In this document: piece after piece, positions 45,545 to 54,838 of the stretch
Layout of the letters: each line of letters begins with the position of its first letter
Position numbering within the stretch: the first letter of the stretch is position 1
Origin: Leptospira gomenensis
GTDB lineage: Bacteria > Spirochaetota > Leptospiria > Leptospirales > Leptospiraceae
Reading direction: 5' to 3'
DNA: 64,000 bases
Assembly (NCBI RefSeq): GCF_004770155.1
Contig: NZ_RQFA01000008.1
Span: forward strand, 38,375 to 102,374
Translations under genes and position numbers: made by a program
Notes under the pieces: model-generated
Databases searched by the model: none
What the model saw: only the letters and a program-made list of their open reading frames with translations
What the model was told of the DNA's origin: nothing

Positions 45545-47221
45545 TTGTTTGCTATGGCAGTCACCGGAAAGAAAGCAGTTCCTCTACAAACGAAAAAAAA
45601 TCAAGGATCCAAATCCACACCGACAATCTACGATTTACTGATCGTGGGGGGAGGAATTACCGGCGCGAATATTCTCTGGGATTCTACGCTTCGCGGAATG
45701 AAATCTCTTCTTTTGGAAAAGAACGATTATGCTTCGGGTACGAGCCAAGCTACTTCCAAAATGATCCACGGTGGTTTGCGTTATCTCAAAAATTTTGAAT
45801 TGAGTTTGGTCCGAGAATCCCTACGGGAGCGGGCGACCCTGGCTAGAATCACTCCGAATGCGGTTCAAACGATGGGATTTTTGACTCCGATCTATTCTTG
45901 GGCGGAAAAATTCGTGTTGAAGGTCGGCATGGAAATGTACAATGCGCTTTCCTACGATCGAAATCGGAATATCTGCGAAGACCGTCTGATTCCGAAATAC
46001 AGTTATCTTTCCCGGGAGCAGATGATTTTGGAAGCCCCGACACTTTCGCGGAAACATCTGAAAGGCGCGTATCTCTACTACGACTACCTCAACCTAAATC
46101 CGGAACGGCATACCTGCGAATTTATATTTTCGGCCCGGGAAAAAGGCGGCGAATCCAAAAATTATACCGAAGTAACTTCGATTCAACGAGGAGCAGACGG
46201 GGTTTATCGTGTTGTCGCTCGAGACAAAATTTCCGGAAAAGAAACCGAATACAAAACCAAATCGATCGTCAACGCGGCCGGTCCTTGGGCCGATTTCGTC
46301 GAATCGTTAGCGGGAGTTCCCGCGGATAAACATCTCGTGCGATCCAAGGGAATTCATGTGATTACCCGAAAGATTTGCGGAGATAAAACCGTAGTTTCCA
46401 AAAAAAGGGACGGGACGCATATCTTCATCATTCCTTGGAGAAACAAGACGATCATAGGAACCACCGATACGGAATATCCGGATAGCCCCGATCGATTCCG
46501 GGTCACAAAACGGGATATAGAAGAATTGTTAAACGAAATCAATTCCTCGTTCGGATATACCGATCTGACTCTGGACGACGTGGATTTTTATTACGGAGGA
46601 TTGCGTCCTTTGGTGGAAGATCCCGGCCAAACCAATTCCACTTCCACTTACAACGCTTCCCGGAAGACCGAAATTTTCGACCACAAGGACGGAGGATTCC
46701 CGGGATTTTTTACGGCCATGGGAGGGAAATATACGACGAGTCGCGCAGTCGCGGAGGAGGTCGTGGACAAGGTCGCCGGGTTTCTTCCGGGAAATTATCG
46801 CGTCTGCGAAACGCATCTGGTACCGACTTCCACGGGGGATTATTCGGATTTAGGTTCTCTCGTTCAGGATTTGTCGAGACGATATCCGAAAATCGAAGGA
46901 GCCAAACTCGAACTACTTGCCGAGAGATACGGTTCTCAGGCGTTCTCCGTTTTGGAACATTCTTCCGCGAAAGAAGAGACGTTTCGTCTGCAAAACGGAG
47001 AAACGTTTTACGAGTGTGAACTCAGTTTCATCGCCCAACGGGAAGACATACGATTTTCTACCGATTTTTTCTTCCGTAGATCCGGAGTGGGAGTTCCCGG
47101 AATGCCGGAGGAAAAAGAGACATATAAGATCGTGACCTCTCTGGGAAAACGACTCGGTTGGAATTCTGCATCCGTCAAAAAAGAGATACAATCCGTGAAA
47201 GAGAGGTATAGAATATTCTAA
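45545..47221 (+). CDS. glpD: FAD-dependent glycerol-3-phosphate dehydrogenase
   Basis: 558 residues (555 if started at the ATG 45554 rather than the TTG 45545; neither has a good ribosome site). FAD motif LLIVGGGITGANI near residue 31, followed by GTSQATSKMIHGGLRYL and NAAGPWADFV. The C-terminal domain has GMPEEKETY. It oxidises glycerol-3-P to DHAP at the membrane, feeding quinones; the DHAP can enter lipid or central metabolism. The stop region contains the palindrome TAGAATATTCTA. It converges on the TetR gene with 4 bp between, and diverges from the phosphatase. Confidence 0.93.
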   Translation: MFAMAVTGKKAVPLQTKKNQGSKSTPTIYDLLIVGGGITGANILWDSTLRGMKSLLLEKNDYASGTSQATSKMIHGGLRYLKNFELSLVRESLRERATLARITPNAVQTMGFLTPIYSWAEKFVLKVGMEMYNALSYDRNRNICEDRLIPKYSYLSREQMILEAPTLSRKHLKGAYLYYDYLNLNPERHTCEFIFSAREKGGESKNYTEVTSIQRGADGVYRVVARDKISGKETEYKTKSIVNAAGPWADFVESLAGVPADKHLVRSKGIHVITRKICGDKTVVSKKRDGTHIFIIPWRNKTIIGTTDTEYPDSPDRFRVTKRDIEELLNEINSSFGYTDLTLDDVDFYYGGLRPLVEDPGQTNSTSTYNASRKTEIFDHKDGGFPGFFTAMGGKYTTSRAVAEEVVDKVAGFLPGNYRVCETHLVPTSTGDYSDLGSLVQDLSRRYPKIEGAKLELLAERYGSQAFSVLEHSSAKEETFRLQNGETFYECELSFIAQREDIRFSTDFFFRRSGVGVPGMPEEKETYKIVTSLGKRLGWNSASVKKEIQSVKERYRIF

Positions 47222-47225
47222 TATT

Positions 47226-47810
47226 CTAAAACGTAAACGAGTTGGAAAGCGCCAAAGACAAGAAGTCCTTGATGGTTTCCGACGTGTCCGCGAGGCTAAT
47301 CGAGTCTCCGTCCACGATCCTTTGTACCACGGTTCCCAAAATCACGCTGATTAGGATACGATTGAGGGTGGGATTGCTTACGCCGAGGTGTTTCGTGATT
47401 ATGTTCACGTATTCCTTCATCGCGTCGGCTATCAGCGTCTTTTCCTCCTCGTGATTTTTGAGTCTGGAGACGTCACAGATGATATAAAGAAGATTTTGGA
47501 AGTAGGATTCTCTGGCTTGGATCATCTGAAACAAGGATTCCACACGGAGTTCCAGGGATTGAGTCTGGGCAGGCGTTCCTTTGGAATAGAGTTGAAGTTC
47601 CTCGATGTCCTTGTTGAGAACGAATTTCACGAGTTCCTTAAAGATGTCCTCTTTCGTCGCGAAATAATGGTATAAGGTTCCCGTGGATACGTCCAATTCG
47701 GTCGCAATCTCTCTCATGGAAACCGCCGAATATCCTCTCCTTGCGAGAATGTCCACACACTTCGAAAGGATTTCTAATTTGTATTTCTCGTGATTGACTA
47801 TCTTCGGCAT
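47226..47810 (-). CDS. TetR-family transcriptional regulator
   Basis: 194 residues. The N-terminal helix-turn-helix is clear: ILARRGYSAVSMREIATELD then STGTLYHYFATKEDIFKELV, the family signature. The C-terminal ligand domain is helical and its ligand unknown. Ribosome site AGAGGAA lies 6 bp before the ATG. Regulators of this family usually repress adjacent genes; glpD is convergent rather than divergent, so glpD is not an obvious target. The Mpo1-like gene is 98 bp upstream on the same strand. Confidence 0.9.
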   Translation of the reverse strand: MPKIVNHEKYKLEILSKCVDILARRGYSAVSMREIATELDVSTGTLYHYFATKEDIFKELVKFVLNKDIEELQLYSKGTPAQTQSLELRVESLFQMIQARESYFQNLLYIICDVSRLKNHEEEKTLIADAMKEYVNIITKHLGVSNPTLNRILISVILGTVVQRIVDGDSISLADTSETIKDFLSLALSNSFTF

Positions 47811-47908
47811 AAGGATTCCTCTCTGTTTCTTTTTTTAGTTTATGGGATGGGAATTTTGACGCCGGTCGAGGGCCAACACGAACCGAACCTTCCCGCTTCC
47901 TTTCCGTT

Positions 47909-48400
47909 TTAGTAGGAAATTTTCAACTTTTGATAAACGAAGCCCAACAACCAAATCGGACCGATCATCAGGAATTGTAGATCCTGAAAGAAGGAAGGCT
48001 TTTTTCCTTCGATTTTATGACCGATAAATTGTCCGATCCATGCCAAAACGAAAATCGTGATCGAGAGATCCGAAATTCCATACGAATACGATCCGATCGG
48101 GATCGGAAGAATCAAAGTTTGTAATACGACGATAAGAACCATCATGAGGGAGCTGAGAATCAACATTCCCAATGCGAGCGCCGGAGAAAGACGGATGTAA
48201 AATCCTAAAGCCAGAACGAGGGCGATCGTAGCGAAATTCAGATAAGGAACCGACGCGAAAACGGAAGGGACCGGAATGGACCAAAACAAACCAATGACGG
48301 TAAAGTATATCAAAGGGACGCAGATCCAATGAATGTTCTTGTTGATCGGATTCCGATGACTTTCTGCGTATTCGTCAAACCAGGTGGATACGGATTTCAT
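47909..48400 (-). CDS. Mpo1-like (DUF962) membrane protein
   Basis: 163 residues with four membrane segments. Seen: ESHRNPINKNIHWICVPLIY near residue 14 and FIGHKIEGKKPSFFQDLQFL near 127, the conserved His residues of the Mpo1/YGL010w family. Yeast Mpo1 is an Fe-dependent 2-hydroxy fatty acid dioxygenase in alpha-oxidation; the bacterial members probably act on a related lipid. GAGGAA lies before the ATG. It sits between a voltage-sensor-like gene (98 bp upstream) and the TetR gene. Confidence 0.85.
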   Translation of the reverse strand: MKSVSTWFDEYAESHRNPINKNIHWICVPLIYFTVIGLFWSIPVPSVFASVPYLNFATIALVLALGFYIRLSPALALGMLILSSLMMVLIVVLQTLILPIPIGSYSYGISDLSITIFVLAWIGQFIGHKIEGKKPSFFQDLQFLMIGPIWLLGFVYQKLKISY

Positions 48401-48498
48401 GAAAGTTTCCTCGTTCTAAAAATTTTAAACGTTCGAAATATAATCGCAAGTGTTTTTTATCGAACCGACGACGTAAAATCCAAAAACGAAACGGAGAT

Positions 48499-49380
48499 TC
48501 AGGATTCCTGCGGAGGGTTTTCCTTCGTTTCGAGTTCGGCTCCCGTTTCGTTTTTCATCCGATCGTTTTCCGATTCCAAAGGTCTTGTGATCCGTTCGAT
48601 CGGAAGTTTTTTTACGTGGTTGGCCATTTCTTTCAGAATCGCCTCGGTGATCTGTTTCATGATGTCGCCCGTGACCTCGTTTTCCAATACGTCGATGATC
48701 ATCGAACTGATATCCTCTCCGAGGCGTCTGGAAATTTCTCCCATAAACGGAATCCTGGAAAGTTCGCCTAACAAGAATTTGGTTTGTAACGATTCGTTCA
48801 CCTTTGTGTTGAACGTGGTTTGATGTTTTTCGAACGCCTTCTTGGCGAGTTTACTGTAATCCAGTCGAAGCATCACTTCTTCCACTCGTTCCAACGAATG
48901 TAGAAAAACCGCGTCCGCGATCGTATCGACGATGATGTCCCGAAAACGGAACGTGATTTCCCGAGTTACGATGTCGCTTATGTTTTGACCGGATTGACCG
49001 AGTTTGTAAAAGGCGATCAGAATTTTGATTCCCCGTAAAAAAAGAAACGGACGTAGAAAATAAAACGGAATCACTCCGACCACTTCATACCAGTTCCTGG
49101 AAAAATACTCGGCGGGATCTTTGCTCTTACGGAATTTGGTGATCAATTCGACGCCCCAGATAGCGAGCACCAAAAAGTCGAATCCGATGACATACGCATA
49201 CGTATCTTTGGTAAGAAATTCCTTGTAGGAATTGTAGATCAAAAGCAGGAGCACATCCAAGGCCGCGAATACGAGAAGAAACAAATCTCTTCCCGAACCT
49301 GGCAAGGCGCGGAACCAAAGATAAAAATGTCGGACGTTAAATTTGTTGACCCGTACCGGTAAACGTTCGGAATCAGCCAT
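48499..49380 (-). CDS. Voltage-sensor-like membrane protein without a pore
   Basis: 293 residues. Four membrane segments in the first about 150 residues: FLLVFAALDVLLLLIY, YAYVIGFDFLVLAIWGVELI, NWYEVVGVIPFYFLRPFLFL and a following RGIKILIAFYKL. The order S1-S4, with an acidic S2/S3 and basic S4-like segment, resembles the voltage-sensor half of ion channels, but S5, selectivity filter and S6 are missing. The rest is a soluble helical domain with amphipathic segments and an acidic tail. Function unknown; a sensor coupled to a cytoplasmic domain is a guess. Confidence 0.62.
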   Translation of the reverse strand: MADSERLPVRVNKFNVRHFYLWFRALPGSGRDLFLLVFAALDVLLLLIYNSYKEFLTKDTYAYVIGFDFLVLAIWGVELITKFRKSKDPAEYFSRNWYEVVGVIPFYFLRPFLFLRGIKILIAFYKLGQSGQNISDIVTREITFRFRDIIVDTIADAVFLHSLERVEEVMLRLDYSKLAKKAFEKHQTTFNTKVNESLQTKFLLGELSRIPFMGEISRRLGEDISSMIIDVLENEVTGDIMKQITEAILKEMANHVKKLPIERITRPLESENDRMKNETGAELETKENPPQES

Positions 49381-49452
49381 TTTACTCGTAATCCCCCTGG
49401 AAAGGTTGGTTTACAGCATTTATGAGAATGGGATTCTGGTCACTACAATTCC

Positions 49453-49956
<504 letters not shown>

Positions 49957-49962
49957 CAAACA

Positions 49963-51447
49963 GTGCTGTTCAATTCAGTTACGTTCGCGATCTTTTTTGC
50001 AGTCGTTTATATCGTTTATTGGAATATTCCGAAACGGAATCGACCCGATTTTCTCATTCTCTCCAGTGCGTTTTTTTACGTTTGGTTCTCCTGGATCTTT
50101 TTTCTTCATTTTATCGGGATCGTTCTCCTTAATTTCTTTTTATACCGCAAAATCAAAACTGCTTCGGAAACGTCCGGAAAGTGGATGGTCGTCGCGGTTC
50201 TTTTGAACTGCGTCAACCTCGGTTTTTTTAAATACTTTTACTTCTTCTCCCGCGTTCTCGCCGATTTGACAGGTTATCCTTTTTTCCAAGAAATCCAGGG
50301 AATGATCAAAATCGTACTTCCGCTTGCGATCAGTTTCTACAGTTTTCAGATGATCGCCGCCGCGGTGGACGCGAAACGGAATCCGCAAGGGGAAACGATC
50401 TCTTTAAAGAATTATTTTTTGTTCGTACTCTTTTTTCCGGTGCTCATCGCCGGGCCGATCATGAGGACGGGGGATTTTTTTCCGAATCTGAAGGATTTGG
50501 AACCGGATCGCGATAAAATCTATAACGGCTGTTATTTGATGATCAGCGGTCTTATCAAAAAGATACTCGTCGCCGATCCTATTTCCGGTTTGATCTCTCC
50601 GATTTTTTCCAATCCGGAAGTTTACGATTCCACTTCCCTAGCGTTAGCCGGCATCGGATACGCAGTCCAGGTGTTCTGCGATTTTTCCGGTTTGACCGAT
50701 ATGGCTCGCGGAGTCGGCGCTTTGCTTGGTTTTTATCTGCCGGAAAATTTTAAGGCTCCTTTCTTTTCCTTAAGCGGAAGGGAGTTGTGGCAGCGGTGGC
50801 ACATAACGTTATCCTTTTGGCTCCGGGATTATATCTATTTTTCCCTCGGAGGAAGCCGCGCCGCCGCTTGGAGAACGCATTTAAACCTGATTTTAACGAT
50901 GACTATCGGCGGATTTTGGCACGGAGCAGATTATACGTTTATCGCTTGGGGATTTTATTGGGGGGTTCTGCTCGCAGGAGAAAGGTATCTGGAAACTTCC
51001 TTAGGCTGGAAGTTGACTCCGGAAAAAAATATCCCGTTGAAGATCGGCAAGGCGATCATCGTCTTTCTACTTTTTTCCTTCAGCGCGGTCCTATTTCGAG
51101 CGGATAACGCGACGACGATGGTGCAACATATTCGGGGACTTTTGTTCAATTCGTCGCAGAGGATAGAGGGGGAATTGGCGTCAGGTCAGTTTCTTTGGTT
51201 GTCGGAAGCGGGCGGTTTATTGGACGGTTCCGGTTTGTTTCGTCTCAAGGAAATGGAAAACCTGGAGAAGTTTTTTTATCTATTTCTTGCGATCGTATTT
51301 TTCAACTGGGCGCAGTATGTACCCGATTTTTGGAAACGTTTTCGGAAATACGATCCTTGGCTTTTGACCGTAGTCGGAGTCGTTACGGTGTTTTTACTGG
51401 CGCTTTTTTCCGAGGATTCGGGTGCGTTTATCTATTATAAGTTTTAG
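49963..51447 (+). CDS. MBOAT-family membrane O-acyltransferase, cassette 2
   Basis: 494 residues from a GTG start. Paralogue of the MBOAT protein at 21.6 kb; shared blocks include LPLAISFYSFQMIAAAVDAK, GLTDMARGVGALLGFYLP, NFKAPF, WQRWHITLSFWLRDYIYFSL and the catalytic GGFWHGADYTFIAWG. It is about 20 residues longer, mainly in the loop near the C-terminus. Expected role: membrane transfer of acyl groups for glycan decoration. The YacP-like gene ends 6 bp before and the DUF1574 partner starts 9 bp after. Confidence 0.92.
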   Translation: MLFNSVTFAIFFAVVYIVYWNIPKRNRPDFLILSSAFFYVWFSWIFFLHFIGIVLLNFFLYRKIKTASETSGKWMVVAVLLNCVNLGFFKYFYFFSRVLADLTGYPFFQEIQGMIKIVLPLAISFYSFQMIAAAVDAKRNPQGETISLKNYFLFVLFFPVLIAGPIMRTGDFFPNLKDLEPDRDKIYNGCYLMISGLIKKILVADPISGLISPIFSNPEVYDSTSLALAGIGYAVQVFCDFSGLTDMARGVGALLGFYLPENFKAPFFSLSGRELWQRWHITLSFWLRDYIYFSLGGSRAAAWRTHLNLILTMTIGGFWHGADYTFIAWGFYWGVLLAGERYLETSLGWKLTPEKNIPLKIGKAIIVFLLFSFSAVLFRADNATTMVQHIRGLLFNSSQRIEGELASGQFLWLSEAGGLLDGSGLFRLKEMENLEKFFYLFLAIVFFNWAQYVPDFWKRFRKYDPWLLTVVGVVTVFLLALFSEDSGAFIYYKF

Positions 51448-51456
51448 GAAATTGTA

Positions 51457-52527
51457 ATGTTTCGAAACAGATTTCTCCTCGTTCCTTTCGTGATTTTTAT
51501 TCTCGCGTTTTGTATCGATAAAATAATCAGCTCCGAAACGTTCGAGCCGTATTATTCGCTTACTCTTTCCGATTTGAATTTCCGTCATAAGGAATCCTTG
51601 TTCGTAGAACTTAAGGATTATCTAAAGTTACCGGAAAGAAAAAAGGTGATCGTTTATTTCGGAAACTCGCGTGCCCTGTTGTTCCGAAACGATTATATAG
51701 AAAAAAAATATCCTGCTTGGATATTGTATAATTTTTCCGTTCCGGGAGGTTCCCCGGACTATTATCTTTATTGGCTGGAACGATTCCGAAACGAAGGAGT
51801 AAAACCGGACTTTATACTGATGGACGAATCGATCGAAATTTTCAATTCCTCCTCGGTTTTAACCTTGGACGAAGTCCTTTTCTACGGACTGAGCCCCTGG
51901 TTCGTTTTGCGTCACGCAAACAGGTATTCTTCTTCGGATCTGACCGGGTTTATCGGAAAAAAATTATTTCATACTCTTAAAAACAGACCGCGCCTCAACG
52001 TTATCCGGGCTCGCGCCAAAGACGGAGGTTTTTTGGCGAAGGGTTACAGCAGGCTTCGATCGGAAATCGGGGAAAACCTTCGAAAACAAAGAGGGAGCGC
52101 GACATCGGACGCTAGTCCGCGTATCGTTTTGGCTTCCGAGTTGTTGAAAAAAAGATCGAACACGGATTTTAAGTCCTATCTTACTCCTTTTACCTTCAAT
52201 CCTAAAATGCTCGCCAACGAAGAGGACGCGATCCGAATCATTCGGGAAATCGGAGTTCCGTATGCCACGATTTGGGTGCGGGTTGCGAGGCCGTATTTCG
52301 AGTTGTACAAAACCAAAAAGGTGATGACCGAAGAAAAGCGGGAAAAAACTCCGTATGAAATTATGATTCCTATATTAGAAAAACTGCATCAATCAACGAA
52401 CACTACTTTCTGGAACATGAACGAGGATCCGAACTACGATTGCGACGATTTCAGCGATCCGGGACACATGTCTCCGAGTTGTTTCAACGATTATGCGGAT
52501 TTCATTTTCACCCGTTTGCCGAAATAA
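51457..52527 (+). CDS. DUF1574-family protein, SGNH-like, cassette 2
   Basis: 356 residues, AGGAAA 6 bp before the ATG. One N-terminal anchor (LVPFVIFILAFCIDKIIS), then an exported domain with VIVYFGNSRALLFRNDYIEK (the GxS block) and near the C-terminus FSDPGHMSPS, with Asp and His at the spacing of SGNH enzymes. It parallels the gene at 23049 block for block. The serine and the DxxH are conserved in both copies although the surroundings have diverged, which supports catalysis rather than binding. A strong terminator follows 110 bp later. Confidence 0.8.
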   Translation: MFRNRFLLVPFVIFILAFCIDKIISSETFEPYYSLTLSDLNFRHKESLFVELKDYLKLPERKKVIVYFGNSRALLFRNDYIEKKYPAWILYNFSVPGGSPDYYLYWLERFRNEGVKPDFILMDESIEIFNSSSVLTLDEVLFYGLSPWFVLRHANRYSSSDLTGFIGKKLFHTLKNRPRLNVIRARAKDGGFLAKGYSRLRSEIGENLRKQRGSATSDASPRIVLASELLKKRSNTDFKSYLTPFTFNPKMLANEEDAIRIIREIGVPYATIWVRVARPYFELYKTKKVMTEEKREKTPYEIMIPILEKLHQSTNTTFWNMNEDPNYDCDDFSDPGHMSPSCFNDYADFIFTRLPK

Positions 52528-52637
52528 CGAACCGACGCCGCGATAGGATTCTTTTTCTTCCTGTTACCTCTTTGGATCTTCGACGAAACCCGCAACCGTG
52601 GTCTTTTGAGCTAAGATTTCGAAATTTATTTAAAGCG

Positions 52638-52684
52638 GTGAAAGAAAGAGTTTTGAACATCCTTTCTTTCACAGGATTTTTTTT
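52638..52684 (+). terminator. Intrinsic terminator after MBOAT-DUF1574 cassette 2
   Basis: Perfect 11-bp stem GTGAAAGAAAG (52638-52648) / CTTTCTTTCAC (52662-52672), followed by a run of T on the plus strand. Confidence 0.75.
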
Positions 52685-52695
52685 CATAGGGTTTT

Positions 52696-53349
52696 TTATT
52701 CGATAACGGTGATCCAGTCCTTGTTCTCGAGAGCGATTTCGGAAACGGTGGATTGTGAAGAGCCGTTTTGTTTTATTTTTAAAAGAGTTTCCTCGTCGAT
52801 TCCGTATAATAGAAGAAAGTAGAGTTTTCCGTTTTCGGTTTCGATCGGGGGCAATTCAGGGTCGTTCGCCAAAAGGATCCCGGTCAGTCGAGTGGTTTGG
52901 TTTTCGTCGATCGCCCTTCCGAAATTCAGGCTGTGGCCGGGACCGAGATGCGCTCCTTCCATCCCGTAATACGCGATGTCGTTCATGAGCACCATAGGCC
53001 ATACGGGAGGATTTTTCGCGCTCTTTTTGGAAAGACGAAAGGTTAGCTCGTATCCTAGTCCGCTTACGTTGGGATCGGACCATTCCTTTTCGAAAAGTTC
53101 CGAACAACCGTAACTAACGTATAACCATTGAGTCGGTAGATCGAATACGGACGCCTGATATAACACGTGTTTGCCGGTCGCGTCATGATTCGGATAAATT
53201 TTAGGGCTGATCGCTGACGGTAATCGTAAGGAAGGATAAATTTTGTCCGTGATTTCGTCGATGGCGGACCAGCCCCGATCCGCAACTTCCTCCAAAGTAT
53301 GTTGTTCTTGCGGTCGTTCCGCCCCGAAAATTTTCGAAAAAAGTCCCAT
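52696..53349 (-). CDS. Suppressor-of-fused (SUFU) domain protein
   Basis: 217 residues, soluble. Pattern of the SUFU-like family: ADRGWSAIDEITDKIYPSLR, an internal WLYVSYGCSELFEKEWSDPN and SGLGYELTFRLSK, with WPMVLMNDIAYYGM and a later HLGPGHSLNFG. In animals SUFU binds GLI transcription factors; bacterial members are widespread but poorly understood, sometimes immunity proteins to polymorphic toxins. No toxin gene is adjacent. It stands alone on the minus strand, with an inverted repeat 117 bp upstream. Confidence 0.82.
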   Translation of the reverse strand: MGLFSKIFGAERPQEQHTLEEVADRGWSAIDEITDKIYPSLRLPSAISPKIYPNHDATGKHVLYQASVFDLPTQWLYVSYGCSELFEKEWSDPNVSGLGYELTFRLSKKSAKNPPVWPMVLMNDIAYYGMEGAHLGPGHSLNFGRAIDENQTTRLTGILLANDPELPPIETENGKLYFLLLYGIDEETLLKIKQNGSSQSTVSEIALENKDWITVIE

Positions 53350-53466
53350 CTTTTTAAATTCCTTATCGCAGATTGAAGTCGGAAATCATGTTCCCGAGAA
53401 CGGGAAATAATTTTTAGAATCGAAATCGGAGATAAGAAAAAAAAGCTGCGCCGTAAATTTCTTTTT

Positions 53467-53493
53467 TATTATAACCATTTCGAAGTTATAATA
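53467..53493 (-). promoter_or_regulatory. 9-bp inverted repeat upstream of the SUFU gene
   Basis: TATTATAAC (53467-53475) and GTTATAATA (53485-53493) with a 9-nt spacer, 118 bp upstream of the SUFU start codon. The AT-rich arms could be an operator; TATAAT-like sequence in the right arm could be a -10 element. Confidence 0.4.
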
Positions 53494-53526
53494 CCGAAGT
53501 AATTGGTGCGAAGATGAGGAATTTTA

Positions 53527-53545
53527 GAAAAACGTTTCGTTTTTC
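53527..53545 (-). terminator. Intrinsic terminator after the sirtuin gene
   Basis: GAAAAACG / CGTTTTTC, 8 bp with a 3-nt loop, 10 bp after the sirtuin stop on the minus strand. An outer pair CGAAGTAATTG (53495-53505) / CAATTACTTCG (53552-53562) encloses it and overlaps the stop codon. Confidence 0.6.
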
Positions 53546-53554
53546 CGAACACAA

Positions 53555-54283
53555 TTACTTCGTAAGTTCTTTAACGAGCTCCGGTAAAATTTCGCCCGAT
53601 TGGCCGCATAAAAAAAGATCGACCGACGAAGAGAATGCGGTTCGTTCCGGATTCACTTCCACAAGTAGCGCACCCGCGTTACGCGCCATTTGTGCGAGGG
53701 CTACCGGCATCGTTACGGACCCGGAGGTGCCGACTATCAAAAGTAAATCGGTTTCGTTCATACGTCTAAAACAAACGTCTATTTCCGTTTCGTCGTAGGA
53801 TTCGCCGAACCAGACCACGCCGGGACGGAGTAGGGAGGAACAACTCGGACAAACGGGAGGAAGTTCCTCCGGGGAATAGTTCCGTTCGCTGGCGGTTTTA
53901 CGACAAACGTTACAGACGTTTCGAAAGATATTCCCGTGAATTTCGATGAGATTTCGAGAGCCGGCCTTCCTATGAAACCCGTCCACGTTTTGTGTGATCA
54001 AAAGAAAATCCGGATGAATTTTTTCGAGCGTTACAAAAGCGTTATGGCCCGGGTTGATCCGTTTCGTAACGATCAGATTTCTTCTCCAGAGATACCATTC
54101 CCAAACCAATTTCGGATTTTTACGAAACGCTTCCTGTGTCGCCAAATCCTCCGCCCGGAAATTATTCCAAAGTCCGTCCTCGCCTCGAAACGTCGGAATT
54201 CCGCTTTCCGCCGAAATTCCCGCTCCCGTAATCGCGGTGATTTTACGGAATTTGTGTTTGTTGGCGGATAGAAAGGTCTTCAC
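53555..54283 (-). CDS. cobB: Sirtuin, NAD-dependent deacylase
   Basis: 242 residues from a GTG start. NAD-binding GAGISAESGIPTFRG near residue 19, catalytic His in IEIHGN after TQNVDGFH, and a zinc site of CNVC and CPSC. The substrate helix has WYLWRRN, giving YxxR, the pair that in class III sirtuins (SIRT5, CobB) prefers succinyl or malonyl lysines. It removes acyl groups from proteins. The GTG overlaps the DJ-1 stop (GTGA), so the two genes are translationally coupled. A nested hairpin terminates the unit. Confidence 0.92.
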   Translation of the reverse strand: MKTFLSANKHKFRKITAITGAGISAESGIPTFRGEDGLWNNFRAEDLATQEAFRKNPKLVWEWYLWRRNLIVTKRINPGHNAFVTLEKIHPDFLLITQNVDGFHRKAGSRNLIEIHGNIFRNVCNVCRKTASERNYSPEELPPVCPSCSSLLRPGVVWFGESYDETEIDVCFRRMNETDLLLIVGTSGSVTMPVALAQMARNAGALLVEVNPERTAFSSSVDLFLCGQSGEILPELVKELTK

Positions 54284-54825
54284 AAAGGAAGTTGCAGCGC
54301 CGATTGAACTCGTTCTGCGGTTTTTTGATCCGTCAAAATCCGAATCAATTCCAAAGAAAATTCGAAAGCGGAACCGGGGCCGATACTCGTTACGATTTTG
54401 TCGGAAATTTCCAATCGTGAACCTGTGTAACCGGGTGCGTCCGATACAACTCCCGGAAACGCCGTGAACTTCTGTTCGTGGGAAAGAATATTCTGATGTA
54501 CTAATATACTAGGCGCAGCGCAGATAGCCGCGATCCAACGTCCTTCCCGTTTACTGTTACGCAGTAGTTCGGAGATCCTTCGGTCGGAGGCGAGGGATTT
54601 CGTTCCCGCGTTTCCTCCCGGTAAAACGATCATGTCGAAGTCGTCCGAGTTGATTTCGTCCAAGGTTTTGTCCGCGAGAAGTTTTACCCCACGGGAAGCG
54701 GTGACCGGGCCTTCCTTTAAGGAAGCGCTTACTACTTCGATGCCGGCTCTACGAAGCGTGTCCACGACGATCACCGCTTCCATTTCCTCCATTCCGTCCG
54801 CGAACGGGACCAAAACTTTCGGCAT
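54280..54825 (-). CDS. DJ-1/PfpI-family protein
   Basis: 181 residues. DJ-1 branch: LVPFADGMEEMEAVIVVDTL start, an IVLPGGNAGTKSL strand and the nucleophile elbow IAAICAAPSIL with the reactive Cys near residue 106, as in human DJ-1. Activities reported in the family include glyoxalase III/deglycase and oxidative-stress protection; chaperone-like roles are also proposed. It is the middle gene of a three-gene minus-strand unit (GT2-GtrA, DJ-1, sirtuin), starting 13 bp after the former. Confidence 0.9.
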   Translation of the reverse strand: MPKVLVPFADGMEEMEAVIVVDTLRRAGIEVVSASLKEGPVTASRGVKLLADKTLDEINSDDFDMIVLPGGNAGTKSLASDRRISELLRNSKREGRWIAAICAAPSILVHQNILSHEQKFTAFPGVVSDAPGYTGSRLEISDKIVTSIGPGSAFEFSLELIRILTDQKTAERVQSALQLPL

Positions 54826-54838
54826 AGGTTTCTCCGGT

